Shown here in pieces: positions 10,661 to 19,801 of a stretch of 27,328 nucleotides of DNA. The notes beneath the pieces were generated by a model. That model was not told the DNA's origin and searched no databases. It was given only the letters and a program-made list of their open reading frames with translations. Both the position numbers and the translations under genes were made by a program. Source of the stretch: Isoetes engelmannii (Eukaryota; Streptophyta; Lycopodiopsida; Isoetales; Isoetaceae); contig JAANSK020083353.1 of the NCBI GenBank assembly GCA_011763485.2, positions 1-27,328 of the forward strand, in the 5' to 3' direction. Each line of letters opens with the position of its first letter. The stretch's first letter is position 1.

Positions 10661-11436
10661 ATGGAAGAAGAACATGTTGCGAGATTAGGACATCATGCAC
10701 GAGAAATGGCGACGAGCAGGCTCATGGAGCAATGCAACGAGACAGACGAAGATCGTGCCGCAAGATTGGCACACCATACACAGGAAGTAGCGATGAGCAG
10801 GCTCATGGCGCAATGGGACGAGACAGAAGAAGATTGTACCACGAGGTTGGCGCATGATGCAAAGGAGGTAGCCACGAGCAGGCTCATGGCGCAATGGGAC
10901 GAGACAGAAGAAGATAGTATCGCGAGGCTGGCACACCATGCAGATGAGGTAGCTACGAGTAGGCTGATGGCGCAATGGGACGAGATAGAAAAGGATCGTG
11001 TTGCGAGGCTGGCACACCATACAGAAGATGTAGCTATGAACAGGCTCATGAAAGAACAGGAAGAGACCGATGAAGAGCATGTTGACAGGCTACATGCAGA
11101 GGTCCAACACAAACGAGCAAATCGAGATAACCTTTCAACCCATAGAATAGCTCGAACTGCTCATCCAATCCATATCAAGCCCTATCATTGCGGAGAACTA
11201 GACCAAGAATGCAAATATTGCCATGCACTGGCATTTAAACACGATGATACTAAATGTTGCTACGATGGCAAAGTTAGCCTCCCTCCCTTAACAGCGATGC
11301 CTCCTTTGCTATATCGCCTGTTTATTAACGATCACATAAAGAGCAAAGAGTTCAAATCTCACATCAGAATTTACAATAATGCACTAGCGTTCGTTTCATT
11401 TGGAGCAGACATACAACATTTCAGTACGTTCGGCAC
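10661..11436 (+). pseudogene. RepHel N-terminal part with 27-aa repeats, left copy
   Basis: The open frame carries five units of a 27-residue repeat, consensus RLAHHAxEVATSRLMAQWDE followed by TEEDxxA, at about residues 8-140. The matching DNA period is 81 bp. The predicted structure is charged and helical. Next comes a cysteine/histidine segment, YHCGELDQECKYCHALAF then DDTKCCYDGKVSLPPL, the zinc-binding N-terminal signature of plant Helitron proteins, and then RLFINDHIKSKEFKSHIRIY and LAFVSFGAD. The frame is cut at 11437 by the foldback insertion; translation would run into it and stop at 11491. Upstream codons from ATG 10476 are in another frame because of the single-base loss near 10606. 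Confidence 0.85.
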
Positions 11437-12104
11437 AGGGATAGGTTTAGTACTTTTGGCGTTTTATACTCCAAAAGTATTTTTCATATAATACGACACT
11501 AATTTGAAGTATAATACGTCAAAAATATGCCAAAAAAATTTCTGGCGTCGGAATTTTTTTGAGCACCCAAAATACACTGTTTTGGGTGCGTGGAAATTCT
11601 TTCGGGCGCCAGAAACAGTGTATTCGAGTGCGCGAAAATTCAAAAATTTCAAGCACCCGAAACCCAAAGTTCGCAAACCTGAAAAACTTTTCGCGCACCT
11701 GAAACAGTTAATTCTAGCATGCGAAGGACAATTCTGACTTTTTCTGACTTTCAGGCACCCAAAACCTAAAGTTCGTGCACCCGAAACTTAAAGTTCGCGT
11801 GCGCAGAAATTTTTATTTTCCTTTGGCTTTCGGGTACGCGAAAACTTTTTCGGGTGCGCGGATTTTGGGTTTCGAGTGCCCGAAAGTCAGAAAAAGTCAG
11901 AATTGTCCTTCGCGTGCCCGAAACGTGGGTTTCGCGTGTTCGAAAAAAGTTTCGCGTACTCGGTTCAGAAGGTTTCGGCTGCCCGAAAATTTTTTTCCGC
12001 TCGGCAAGAGTTTTATATGCCAAATACGTATAAAATCGCAAAACACGTATTTTTCAACTTTATACGTATGAAATTTTGCATCCATACATACAGAACCTAT
12101 CCCT
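11437..12104. mobile_element. 668-bp foldback (MITE-like) element inserted in left RepHel
   Basis: This segment is absent from the right arm, where the coding sequence is continuous. Its ends are inverted repeats AGGGATAGGTT / AACCTATCCCT. Inside, a 32-bp perfect inverted repeat (11721-11752 and 11882-11913) flanks the centre. Both halves are filled with variants of gcacccgaaa and its complement tttcgggtgc, so the element could fold on itself over much of its length. It has no coding capacity that I recognise. No target-site duplication is evident, and about 11 bp of RepHel present in the other arm are missing at the junction. Confidence 0.85.
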
Positions 12105-12787
12105 TTAAAATCCACGGCCAAGTATATCATAGATCTGGGCCTGCTCACCCTTACAGTAATGTGCACCCAAGATGTGCTCAATTGGATATCCTAGATATGG
12201 AGTACACGAATGAGGAGCGTGCGCAAAATGTACACAATGCAGAGTGTGACATGGACCTCATGAGAGAACTCGATATCGAAATTAGAAACATGAATCCATT
12301 TGCACAAGCCCTACATATGATGCATGAGGTAGAAGAAAATGCACAACGCCTCAATCAACATGCAGAAGTGAAAATGTATTTTAATGACAATAAAGTCGGG
12401 ATGGACTTGCGAAGATACAATCCTGCAGTTGCTAATGGGGTCGCCGTGATATTTGTAAGCCCGGATGGAGAACCACCTTTCAACAGAGATATTTGCATCC
12501 ACCAAAAAGGTGGTGGCTTGAGAAATATTGCTATCACTGATCCACATCTTGATGCCCTTACTTACCCGCTATTGATACCTTCTGGCGACAGAGGATGGGA
12601 AATCAACATGAGCAATCAAGTTGTTACTTCATACAGTCGTTCAAAGCAACATATTTCCATGCTACGATACTACTTATATAGACTAAGCATACGAAAAAAT
12701 ATATACAGCACCAATAACCTTAAATTTGCTTTTAAATCTCAAAGTGGCGGGCGATTGACACAACAGTCGTTGCATACGCAAGAATAG
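12105..12787 (+). pseudogene. RepHel middle region (Helitron helicase-like N domain), left copy
   Basis: After the insertion the frame resumes with KIHGQVYHRSGPAHPY, then NMNPFAQALHMMHEV, RRYNPAVANGVAVIFVSPDG, DPHLDALTYPLLIPSGDRGW and MLRYYLYRLSIRK. These match the conserved plant Helitron series (HGQxYH, NPxxxxL, YNxPxxxEVAxxF, DxLxYPLLFPxGxxGW, YxxYRLxxR). A 7-bp deletion near 12767 relative to the right arm ends the frame with an abnormal tail at 12787. An 8-A run at 12820-12827, present in both arms, is also out of frame with what follows. Confidence 0.85.
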
Positions 12788-12829
12788 ATACGAACACCTT
12801 GAACTTCTATAGGCTCAATAAAAAAAATT

Positions 12830-13760
12830 ACGCGTCGAACTGTACGAAGGTCTTGTTGACTATGTAAACCATGAAGCAGAGGCACAAGACTTAGGATCAG
12901 AAAAATTAGTTATCTTACCATCATCTTTCATAGGAGGGCCGCGAGCAATGGAACAAAACTATCAAGACTCTATAGCATTGGTAAGAAAATTCGGGAAGGC
13001 TGATTTATTCGTCACAATCACGTGCAATACGAACTGGCCAGAGATCCAGAACAATTTGGAAAATGGACAATCACCCGAAGACATACCCGACGTAACTGCC
13101 CATGTGTACCACACAAAATTGATGGCAATCTTCCATGACATTTTAGAGCGAGATATTCTTGGGAAAGTTAAGGCTTACACATATACAATTGAATATCAAA
13201 AGCGAGGGTTGCCACACTGTCACAATATCAAAAGCGAGGTTTGCGAGGTTTGCAATGATATTGATGCAATCACAAGTGCGGAGATACCAGGTAGGCATAC
13301 TACATATTCTTATTTCGCTCTTAATACAGTCATGCAAGTAAAGTCTATCTTATCTTTTTAATCTATCCGCAAGACCCATCGGACGACCCTGAACTATATG
13401 AAATTGTAACGAAGTACATGATGCATGGACCATGTAACTCACGCTGCATGAAGGTCAATGAAAAAACTAAAGTAATGGAATGTTCCAAAGGTTTTCCAAA
13501 TCCATTTACCGAGAGCACGTCGATCAAAGAAAATGGATACCCAGATTACAGAAGGCACGCTGGCATTCAATATAAGCAAGAGAACAGAATAATAAACAAT
13601 AGCATGGTCGTCCCGTATAATCCTTACCTCTTAAGAAAATACGTAGCGCACATAAATGTAGAGCAATGCTTTAGCGTCAAAAGTATAAAGTAGATCTTCA
13701 AATACATACATAATGGCCACGATCGAGCAAACATTAAATAACCACACATCCAACTACAAG
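12830..13760 (+). pseudogene. RepHel Rep (HUH/Y2) domain with intron, left copy
   Basis: The frame before and through ATG 12948 reads LVILPSSFIGGPRAMEQNY, then FGKADLFVTITCNTNWPEIQ and EYQKRGLPHCH. The HUH metal-binding pair is His 13215-13217 and His 13221-13223. ITSAEIP follows, interrupted by an 83-bp GT-AG intron (13291-13373), after which exon codons continue DPSDDPELYEIV, MMHGPC and FPNPFTESTSIKENGYPDYR, then VVPYNPYLLRKY. The double-tyrosine motif should read KYIFKYIHKG, but its first tyrosine codon is TAG at 13691-13693. The conserved stretch right after HUH is replaced by a short duplication of the preceding DNA, also seen in the right arm. Confidence 0.85.
13291..13373 (+). other. 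Spliceosomal intron in Rep domain (left copy)
   Basis: CCAG|GTAGGC at the donor and CCGCAAG|ACC at the acceptor. Removing it joins AEIP to DPSDDPEL, restoring the continuous Helitron motif. The same intron with GT and AG occurs in the right arm (about 23776-23858). Confidence 0.8.
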
Positions 13761-13833
13761 CACGCCATCCACGTACGTATGGGACGAAGTACAAGAATTC
13801 ATTGATACCACACAGGTCTCATGTCGTACACAG

Positions 13834-13908
13834 ATTACACTGCCAGACTAAATATATTGTAGATTTATTTTAAAACCGTATTATTACTAACTTTTGCGTT
13901 ATACACAG
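13834..13908 (+). other. Second RepHel intron, donor mutated (left copy)
   Basis: The right arm shows a 75-bp GT-AG intron here (23188-23262) whose removal joins PHVVHR to LPVHLSNKQ. In the left arm the donor reads cacag|AT instead of cacag|GT. The acceptor (ttatacacag) is kept. Confidence 0.75.
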
Positions 13909-14109
13909 ATAGCCTGTTCACTTACCTAACAAACAAATAATATACTATCAAGAAGGTCAGGAACAAATTGCCGTGAGACGCGCTGAAACAAGACATACGA
14001 TGCTCTCCGCTTAGTTCGAACTAAATAAAACAGACACAACTGCCCGCCAATACACATACCTGAAATCCCCCATCATTATACTTTCGTAAAGAGCCAAGGC
14101 ACGTGGAAG

Positions 14110-16044
14110 ATAAGGGAAGGCAAATATAATCCAATTTCAAGGATGTATAATGTTAGCCCAAAAGACATAGAACGATACAATCTGCGCTTATTATTGTTAC
14201 ACAGAAAAGGAATTAGCAGCTTCGAAGATATGATGAATGTCAATGGAAAACAATGCAATACATTCCACGAAAGAGCAAAGGAACTTGGACTCTTGGCAGA
14301 CGATGCAGAGTGGAAAAGAACACTCGACGATGCAGTCACATTTCAAATGCCTGCACATCTACGACAAACATTCGCCTTCATATGCATATATGGACCTCCT
14401 TCAGATCCATTCGAACTATGGAAAAAAATTAAATGCCACTTGACAGAAGATTACGCCCGTGATATGCCCGAGGAAGAGGCCTACAATGCAGCATTGCTAT
14501 CCATGAACGAAATCTTATTTGCAAATGCCACAAGTTGCCAATCAAATGGACTCCTAGAACCGACGTTGAACCATTATTACAATGCAATGATCACCCAAGC
14601 GTTCGATGTAACCGTCGAAAAAATCAAAGGTGCCAAAAAATACGCGAAACTTATCCCCGACCAAAAAGAAATAGCCGATGCAGTTCTCCACGCAATTCAC
14701 GGAACGCAATCGTCAAATTTCTGCATAAATGTGGATGGGCCCGGGGGTTCTGGGAAAAGATTCATCTTTAATACTATTATTAGCATGTTAAGAGGACAAG
14801 AAATGGATATCATAGCAGTTACATGGACAGGCATAGCAAGCATGTTGCTTAAAGGAGCCCAAACAGTGCACTCCACATTTAAATTGCCATTGAACTTAAC
14901 CCCTGAAGCAACCTCTGACCTACGCCCCACAAGCAAGCAAGCAGATAGATAGATTAAGAAAAGCAACACTTTTGGTGTGGGATGAATTGAGTATGATGCA
15001 TTCTGATGCATTCACAATAGTAGACACCATTCTAAAAGAAATTCGACGAGATCCTAGACCATTTGGAGGAATAGTCGTACTGGCTGGCTGCAATTTTAGG
15101 CAACAATTGCCCGTAGTCAAACGAGCCACCAAAATGAAAATTCTCTCAAAATGTGTTAAGAGCAATTCATTATGGAAACACTTCAAAACTTTTAAGTTAA
15201 CAAACCTATGTGTACACAAAGGCGAGAAGGAATGAGCCAAACATATGCTAAAGCCCGGGGATGGAGAACGAATGAACGATGACCCTACACTTCCTGCAGA
15301 TGTTGTTTTGTTACCGACCCAATGCATTGCACAAAATAACATTATTGCCGAAGTGTTCGGAACAACTGTCGATCCAGCAATCATGGAACAGTTGTTCGAA
15401 AAATCGATTCTATCTTCAAAAAATGAGGACACCTTAAACCTCAGCAATAAGACGTTACAAAGGCTACATGGAGAATTACACAAATATATTGGTATTGATA
15501 CTCTCAACATGGACGAGGAAGAGGACATCCGAAATTTCCCAATTGAATTCATCAATCATCTGACACCTTTCGGATTGCCACCCCAACAAGCTCAACATTA
15601 AAATAGGGGCAATAGTCATGTTGCTCAGAAACATGTACTCTCAAGGTGGTCTATGCAATGGCACAGGATTGCGTATCACCCATGCAACACAAAGAATCTT
15701 ACGAGTTGAGATTATCAGGGGACAATTCAGAGGTACCCTAGTCCTATTGCCAAGAATCAACTTAACACCATCTGACTCACACGTAGTCTTCACTAGAAGA
15801 CAATACCCCATCCGCTTAGCATTTTCAATGATGATCAACAAATCGCAAGGCCATTCCTTAGACACTGTTGGGCTTTACTTGCCGGCGCCAGTTTTGCACA
15901 CGGTCAACTTTACGTTGCCCTCTTAAGTGCACTTCACAAGCAGGAATTAAACTTGTTGTCACAGAAACAGCACGGCAGGGTGCATTACGAAACGACGATC
16001 GAATATACACACCAAATGTTGTATATAAAAAAGCATTAATATGA
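14110..16044 (+). pseudogene. RepHel PIF1-type helicase domain, left copy
   Basis: This is a SF1B DNA helicase domain that would unwind the displaced Helitron strand. Visible motifs in order are: TWKIREGKYNPISRMYNV and the pre-helicase region (GKQCNTFHERAKELGLL, LRQTFAFICIYGPPSDPFEL); Walker A GPGGSGKR at 14737-14760, with Arg in place of the usual Thr; WTGIAS; Walker B/motif II VWDELSM near 14976; motif III AGCNFRQQLPV, normally GDFRQ; motif IV region LTNLCVH; then [39 protein letters not shown]; and HGQLYVALL near 15897-15930. Frame breaks are at about 14948 (4-bp duplication), 15233 (stop), 15585 and 15933. Several key residues are altered, so even separate fragments are unlikely to be active. 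Confidence 0.88.
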
Positions 16045-16476
16045 ATGAAACATTGTTCAAGATCTATTACATACGAAACAAAATTTACTAAACATTCATT
16101 TATATACATTTTCATACCCCCAAACGCCGGCATCACCCACAACACCGTGCCCATGTCCATGTTTAGATATCCGCCTATCTATCGCAATAAAGAACACTTT
16201 CTACCATTCCAATATCTAAAGAATAATTTCAACTCCAATCATTTATTGTAATTATCTGAACACAAAACTCACCTTCAGCTTTATTGCACACACTATTACA
16301 TACTATCATCACATTCTACAAGTCATCTTCCAACACATTTCCAAATTGCAAAGAATACTTTAGCCAATCGCCTTTAAGCACGTTGCACATTACATCCTAT
16401 ACACACATTATATGATTACCCATGGAAAATCCATCTCTCTTTCAATCCTTAATTATTTCTCTAGACATGACGTCCC

Positions 16477-16532
16477 TGCGAATGTTAATACATTTGCACG
16501 CTCCATGACCATGTGTAAACAACAAAGACTAA
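16477..16532 (+). promoter_or_regulatory. Decayed hairpin and CTAA: candidate Helitron 3' terminus (left)
   Basis: tgcgaatgt TAAT acatttgca (16477-16498) is the inner part of a hairpin that is far longer in the right arm; the outer 5' stem differs here. CTAA at 16529-16532 followed by T fits the Helitron CTRR|T rule, about 21 nt after the hairpin. This is a candidate only. Confidence 0.45.
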
Positions 16533-16543
16533 TGCATTAAGGC

Positions 16544-16603
16544 CACGTGTGGTAAGCAGGACAAGTGTTACCCAAGCACCGCCTACCTTTACACATATAA
16601 ATA
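16544..16603 (+). promoter_or_regulatory. Promoter of small spliced gene: G-box and TATA box (left)
   Basis: A G-box CACGTG lies at 16544-16549 (context ggccacgtgtgg) and TATAAATA at 16596-16603. The ATG is 44 nt after the TATA box. Both elements are conserved in the right arm (20599-20604 and 20545-20552). Confidence 0.6.
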
Positions 16604-16646
16604 TACTTCACAGTTCATTCGTTTCCACACCACCTATTCTTTGCAG

Positions 16647-17049
16647 ATGGCAGAGCCAGCAACGCAATTTGAGCCAATACAAGCAGCCCAACTGGCACAA
16701 GACCCAGGCGCCTCCTCTCAAAGTATTCTCCGTTAGCTCCCATGCCTTCATTTATAATTTATTTACTAACGATCTCTGTTTCCTCTTATGCATAGCCATG
16801 GATCACCATGGCTCCAAACGGCGCCACCACCCGGAGCACCATGTGCATGTGCACCTGTTTGTTCCGCCTCTCATGCCAATTCAAAAGCTCCTGCATCGTA
16901 TTGAAGATTTACGAGAGAAAAATTATTTTCTTCTAAACAGCGCTGAACAGCAAAAAGAAAATCAGGAGAGAGACATCGGGTACGTCATCAAGGGCATCGA
17001 AGAGCAAGCTTGCAATCTGAAGATTCTTGATGAACTGGTTCGATCCTAG
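16647..17049 (+). CDS. Small two-exon gene of unknown function, left copy
   Basis: Exon 1 is 16647-16722 and exon 2 is 16796-17049, with a 73-bp GT-AG intron between them containing a good branch site (tttactaac). The spliced product is 109 residues and starts MAEPATQFEP. The middle is His-rich (MDHHGSK, HHP.HHVHVHLFV), followed by an amphipathic, coiled-coil-like stretch (IQKLLHRIEDLREKN, AEQQKENQERD, EEQACNLKILDEL). I do not recognise a family. The stop TAG at 17047 arises from a 1-bp loss relative to the right arm; without it, frames in both arms run on for tens of codons (AATELAAGAATAPIP in this arm), so the ancestral protein was longer. It lies about 600 bp after RepHel on the same strand with its own promoter elements. 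A possible acceptor (tctttgcag) abuts the ATG, so an upstream 5' UTR exon is possible. It could be a captured host gene fragment or a Helitron accessory gene. Confidence 0.55.
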
Positions 17050-17299
17050 ATAGGGAATGCAATTTTGCAGCAACGGAGCTTGCAGCTGGAGCTGCCACTG
17101 CACCTATACCAACCGCTGCAATTGCCATGGACACTCTGAATCAATTCCTAGATATGTCTACTGTTTGTGTTTCTGTAAATCCCTTCAACTTTTGTGTTTC
17201 TGTGATATAAACGTATGTAAGCAGCTTCTGAGGCCACCTATATTAAGTCAGGTTTTCTTTGATAGCGTGTGCTTTCTTTAAAAGACATGCAAAATATGT

Positions 17300-18010
17300 T
17301 TTACGCTTAATATTATAAATTCTTGCTTCCATCTCTTTCATTAATTTATGGATGGTCACGTCTGCCAAGTCCTTTCATGCCTAGGCCACCTTCACTAGGT
17401 CCTTTGATATAAAGAAAAACAATGAATGCCCTTTTATGTACCATCTTACATTGAAATCCAACCCAAGCACCTTTCACACAGATATCAAGAGTATTAGTCC
17501 TTTTCAAGCCTAAGCCAGCTCTCTTAAGTCCTTTCATATAAAACAAAACAATCAATGCTCTCTTACGTACTATCTTACATCCAAATCCTAAAAATATATT
17601 CAACATTTTACAAAGTTTCTTTTGTTAATCACAAAGTATCTTTTTCTATTTCTGTATCCAACAATTTCTCTTCTATTGCCCTCTAGCTCCACACGAGCAT
17701 ATAGGATAAAAAAGCATATATCACTTAACATAATCTTCATCAAATCTGAAGATTGCCATTAATTTTTTTCAGGTACAACTCACCTCTACCAAGTCCTCTC
17801 CCGCAAATACAAAGAATCTTATTTGTCTTTTTCAGACCCAGACCACTTCTTCCAGATCTTTTTATGTATAGGCACAGAAATATTTAAATCCAACTCAATC
17901 ATCTTTCATACAATCAAGAGTCTTATTAGTCTTCTTCAAACTTAGCCCACTATCTCTATTATATGTCAATTCACGTACAAACCATACATTGTATTACACA
18001 TCAAAATTAC
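17300..18010 (-). repeat. Degenerate tail tandem repeat (left)
   Basis: Seen on the minus strand, units with (g)gatttcaatgtaagatggta...tatatcaaagga...ggcctaggc..gaaa..gactaataa recur with periods of about 108-129 bp. The two best units (129 bp apart) encode the repeated halves of an 86-codon open frame at 17606-17346. The same array is at about 19140-19801 in the right arm. Confidence 0.7.
17346..17606 (-). CDS. 86-codon ORF within tail repeats (left), doubtful gene
   Basis: It consists of two diverged 43-residue halves (GFGCKIVRKRALIV... and GFQCKMVHKRAFIV...), reflecting the 129-bp DNA repeat. The right arm has the same frame open at 19541-19801. Aligned by eye, the two differ at 8 of 261 bases, 7 of which change an amino acid, so there is no sign of purifying selection. 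It is probably an open frame by chance in repeat DNA. Confidence 0.2.
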   Translation of the reverse strand: MLNIFLGFGCKIVRKRALIVLFYMKGLKRAGLGLKRTNTLDICVKGAWVGFQCKMVHKRAFIVFLYIKGPSEGGLGMKGLGRRDHP

Positions 18011-18490
18011 AAGCACACCTCATGCTCTCTCCCAAGACCCTATATAACTGAGTAGCAGATAGTCTACCTCACCTTGAGATAGACCAGTACTCATTTCTAC
18101 ATGCTCCAATGGAACTGCCGCAGTGTGCATAGACCTTCCCATAGCATTGGATCCTACCTTCATCTTATCACGGATAAGACGAAACCCCCCGAAGTAAGCC
18201 TATAACAAACAGACACATATACATTAAAACCTCCAAACATCCGAACATTTACTTCCAATACACAAACATCCAACTGGCTTCAACAGTTACTTTGACATGC
18301 AAGCACAATCTTACTTTCTAGCACAGACGTCATGCTTTCAACTACTCCATCCTCTCTTTCAGAGCCTGCAAATATACTGCGATCACCTTATTGCATGTGC
18401 ATGTCATGCAACATGTGGCATCCGTTGCTAACCACCCATTCCTCACTTGCAACACTCTAAATTAAATTAAATCCAGAACATGTCAAAGAG

Positions 18491-18660
18491 AAAAAAAAAA
18501 AAAGCAACTGCACAAACTCATCATGCTTTGATGCATTGGGTTAGATAGATCGAGTGGACGACATTTGGTAACAAAGGGCGAAAGCATGCCGTCTGTGCAA
18601 GCATCAAAGCATGATGAGTTTGTGAAGTTGCTTTTTTTTTTTTTTTTTTTTCTCTTTGAC
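18491..18660. repeat. Centre of the palindrome: A-tract, 66-bp spacer, T-tract
   Basis: The left arm ends at 18534 after a 13-A run at 18491-18503. The right arm begins at 18601 and has its T run at 18632-18651. The unpaired spacer 18535-18600 contains the 18-mer aaagcatgccgtctgtgc (18581-18598), repeated in direct orientation inside the right arm at 18804-18821. Confidence 0.85.
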
Positions 18661-19139
18661 ATGTTGTGGATTTAGTAAAGGGTACAGTGTTGCGAGTGGG
18701 GAATGGGTGGTTAGCAATGGATGCCACATGTTGCATGACATGCACATGCAATAAGGTGACGGCAGTATATTTGCAGGCTCTGAAAGAGATGATGGAGTAG
18801 TTTAAAGCATGCCGTCTGTGCTAGAAAGTAAGATTGTGCTTGCATGTCAAAGTAACTGTTGAAGCCAATTGGATGTTTGTGTATTGGAAGTAAATGTTTG
18901 GATGTTTGGAGGTTTTAATGTATCTGTGTCTGTTTGTTATAGGCTTACTTCGGGGGTTTCGTCTTATCCGTGATAAGGTGAAGGCAGGATCCGATGCTAT
19001 GGGAAGGTCTATGCACATTGCGGCAGTTCCATTGGAGCATGTAGAATGAGTACAGGTCTATCTCAAGGTGAGGTAGACTGTCTGCTACTCAGTTGTATAT
19101 AGGGTCTTGGGTGGTAAGAGAGCATGAGGTGTGCTTTGA

Positions 19140-19801
19140 TGTGTAACACGGTGTATGGTTTGTACGTGAATTGGCATATAATAGAGATAGTGGGCTAAGT
19201 TTGAAGAAGACTAATAAGACCCTTGATATGTGTATGAAAGGTGATTGGGTTGGATTTAAATATTTCTGTGGCTATACATGAAAAGATCTGGAAGAAGTGG
19301 TCTGGGTCTGAAAAAGACTAATAAGATTCTTTGTATTTGCGGGAGAGGACTTGGTAAAGATGAGTTGTACCTGAAAAAACTTAATGACAATCTTTAGATT
19401 TGATGAAGATTATGTTAACTGATATATGCTTTTTTATCCTATATGCTCGTGTGGAGATCGAGAGCCATCAATAGAAGAGAAACTGCTGAATACAGAAATA
19501 GAGAAAGATACTTTGTGATTAACAAAAGAAACTTTGTAAAATGTTGAATATATTTTTAGGATTTGGATGTAAGATAGTACGTAAGAGGGCATTGATTGTT
19601 TTGTTTTATATGAAAGGACTTAGGAGAGCTGGCTTAGGCTTGAAAAGGACTAATACTCTTAATATCTGTGTGAAAGGTGGTTGGGTTGGATTTCAATGTA
19701 AGATGGTACATAAAGGGGCAGTTATTGTTTTGCTTTATATCAAAGGACCTAGTGAAGGTGGCCTAGGCATGAAAGGACTTGGCAGACGTGACCATCCATA
19801 A
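19140..19801 (+). repeat. Degenerate tail tandem repeat (right), with 86-codon ORF
   Basis: Mirror of the left tail array. Units share agactaataag, gtgtatgaaaggtg.ttgggttggattt and tatatcaaagga. The open frame 19541-19801 (two 43-residue halves) corresponds to minus 17606-17346 and differs at six residues. It is not likely to be a real gene. Confidence 0.65.

Larger units (their letters stand above)
10476..16044 (+). pseudogene. Helitron RepHel (Rep-helicase), left copy, broken
   Basis: RepHel nicks and joins Helitron DNA with an HUH/Y2 Rep domain and unwinds it with a PIF1-type helicase for rolling-circle transposition. The chosen start is ATG at 10476, conserved in the right copy, and the TGA end is at 16042-16044. 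In order, it encodes a basic N-terminus, 27-aa repeats, a zinc-binding segment, the Helitron helicase-like N region, the Rep domain and PIF1. Lesions visible by comparison with the other arm are a 1-bp deletion near 10606, a 668-bp insertion at 11437-12104, a 7-bp deletion near 12767, TAG replacing a catalytic tyrosine at 13691, a deletion of about 55 bp near 13806, an intron donor changed to AT at 13834, a GATA duplication near 14948, TGA for Trp at 15233, a 1-bp insertion near 15585 and a 1-bp loss near 15933. It cannot make a complete protein. Confidence 0.9.
9510..18534 (+). mobile_element. Left arm of giant inverted duplication: Helitron plus downstream segment
   Basis: This 9.0-kb segment recurs in reverse orientation at 18601-27061. 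It contains leader duplications, a broken RepHel gene (10476-16044), a hairpin region and CTAA at 16529-16532, a small spliced gene (16647-17049), tail repeats, and a 13-A tract near 18491-18503. The outer edge reads A|TCAACTTCAAG, fitting Helitron insertion between A and T with a 5' TC. It is about 560 bp longer than the right arm, mainly because of the 668-bp foldback insertion, partly offset by deletions. Confidence 0.9.

Noticed and set aside
10685-11112. Minus-strand ORFs of 131 and 139 aa
   Set aside because: Antisense shadows of the 81-bp coding repeats of RepHel.
11504-12071. Several 70-100 aa ORFs in the foldback region (both strands)
   Set aside because: They are translations of the repeated cgaaa/tttcg modules and are absent from the right arm, where RepHel is continuous.
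17346-17606. 86-aa ORF open in both arms, possible conserved microprotein
   Set aside because: Seven of eight base differences between arms change the amino acid, and the ORF is simply two units of a 129-bp DNA repeat, so selection is not supported.
18160-18190. cttatc/gataag hairpin as the Helitron 3' end
   Set aside because: No CTRR follows at a suitable distance, and the hairpin plus CTAA at 16477-16532 / 20681-20616 fits better.
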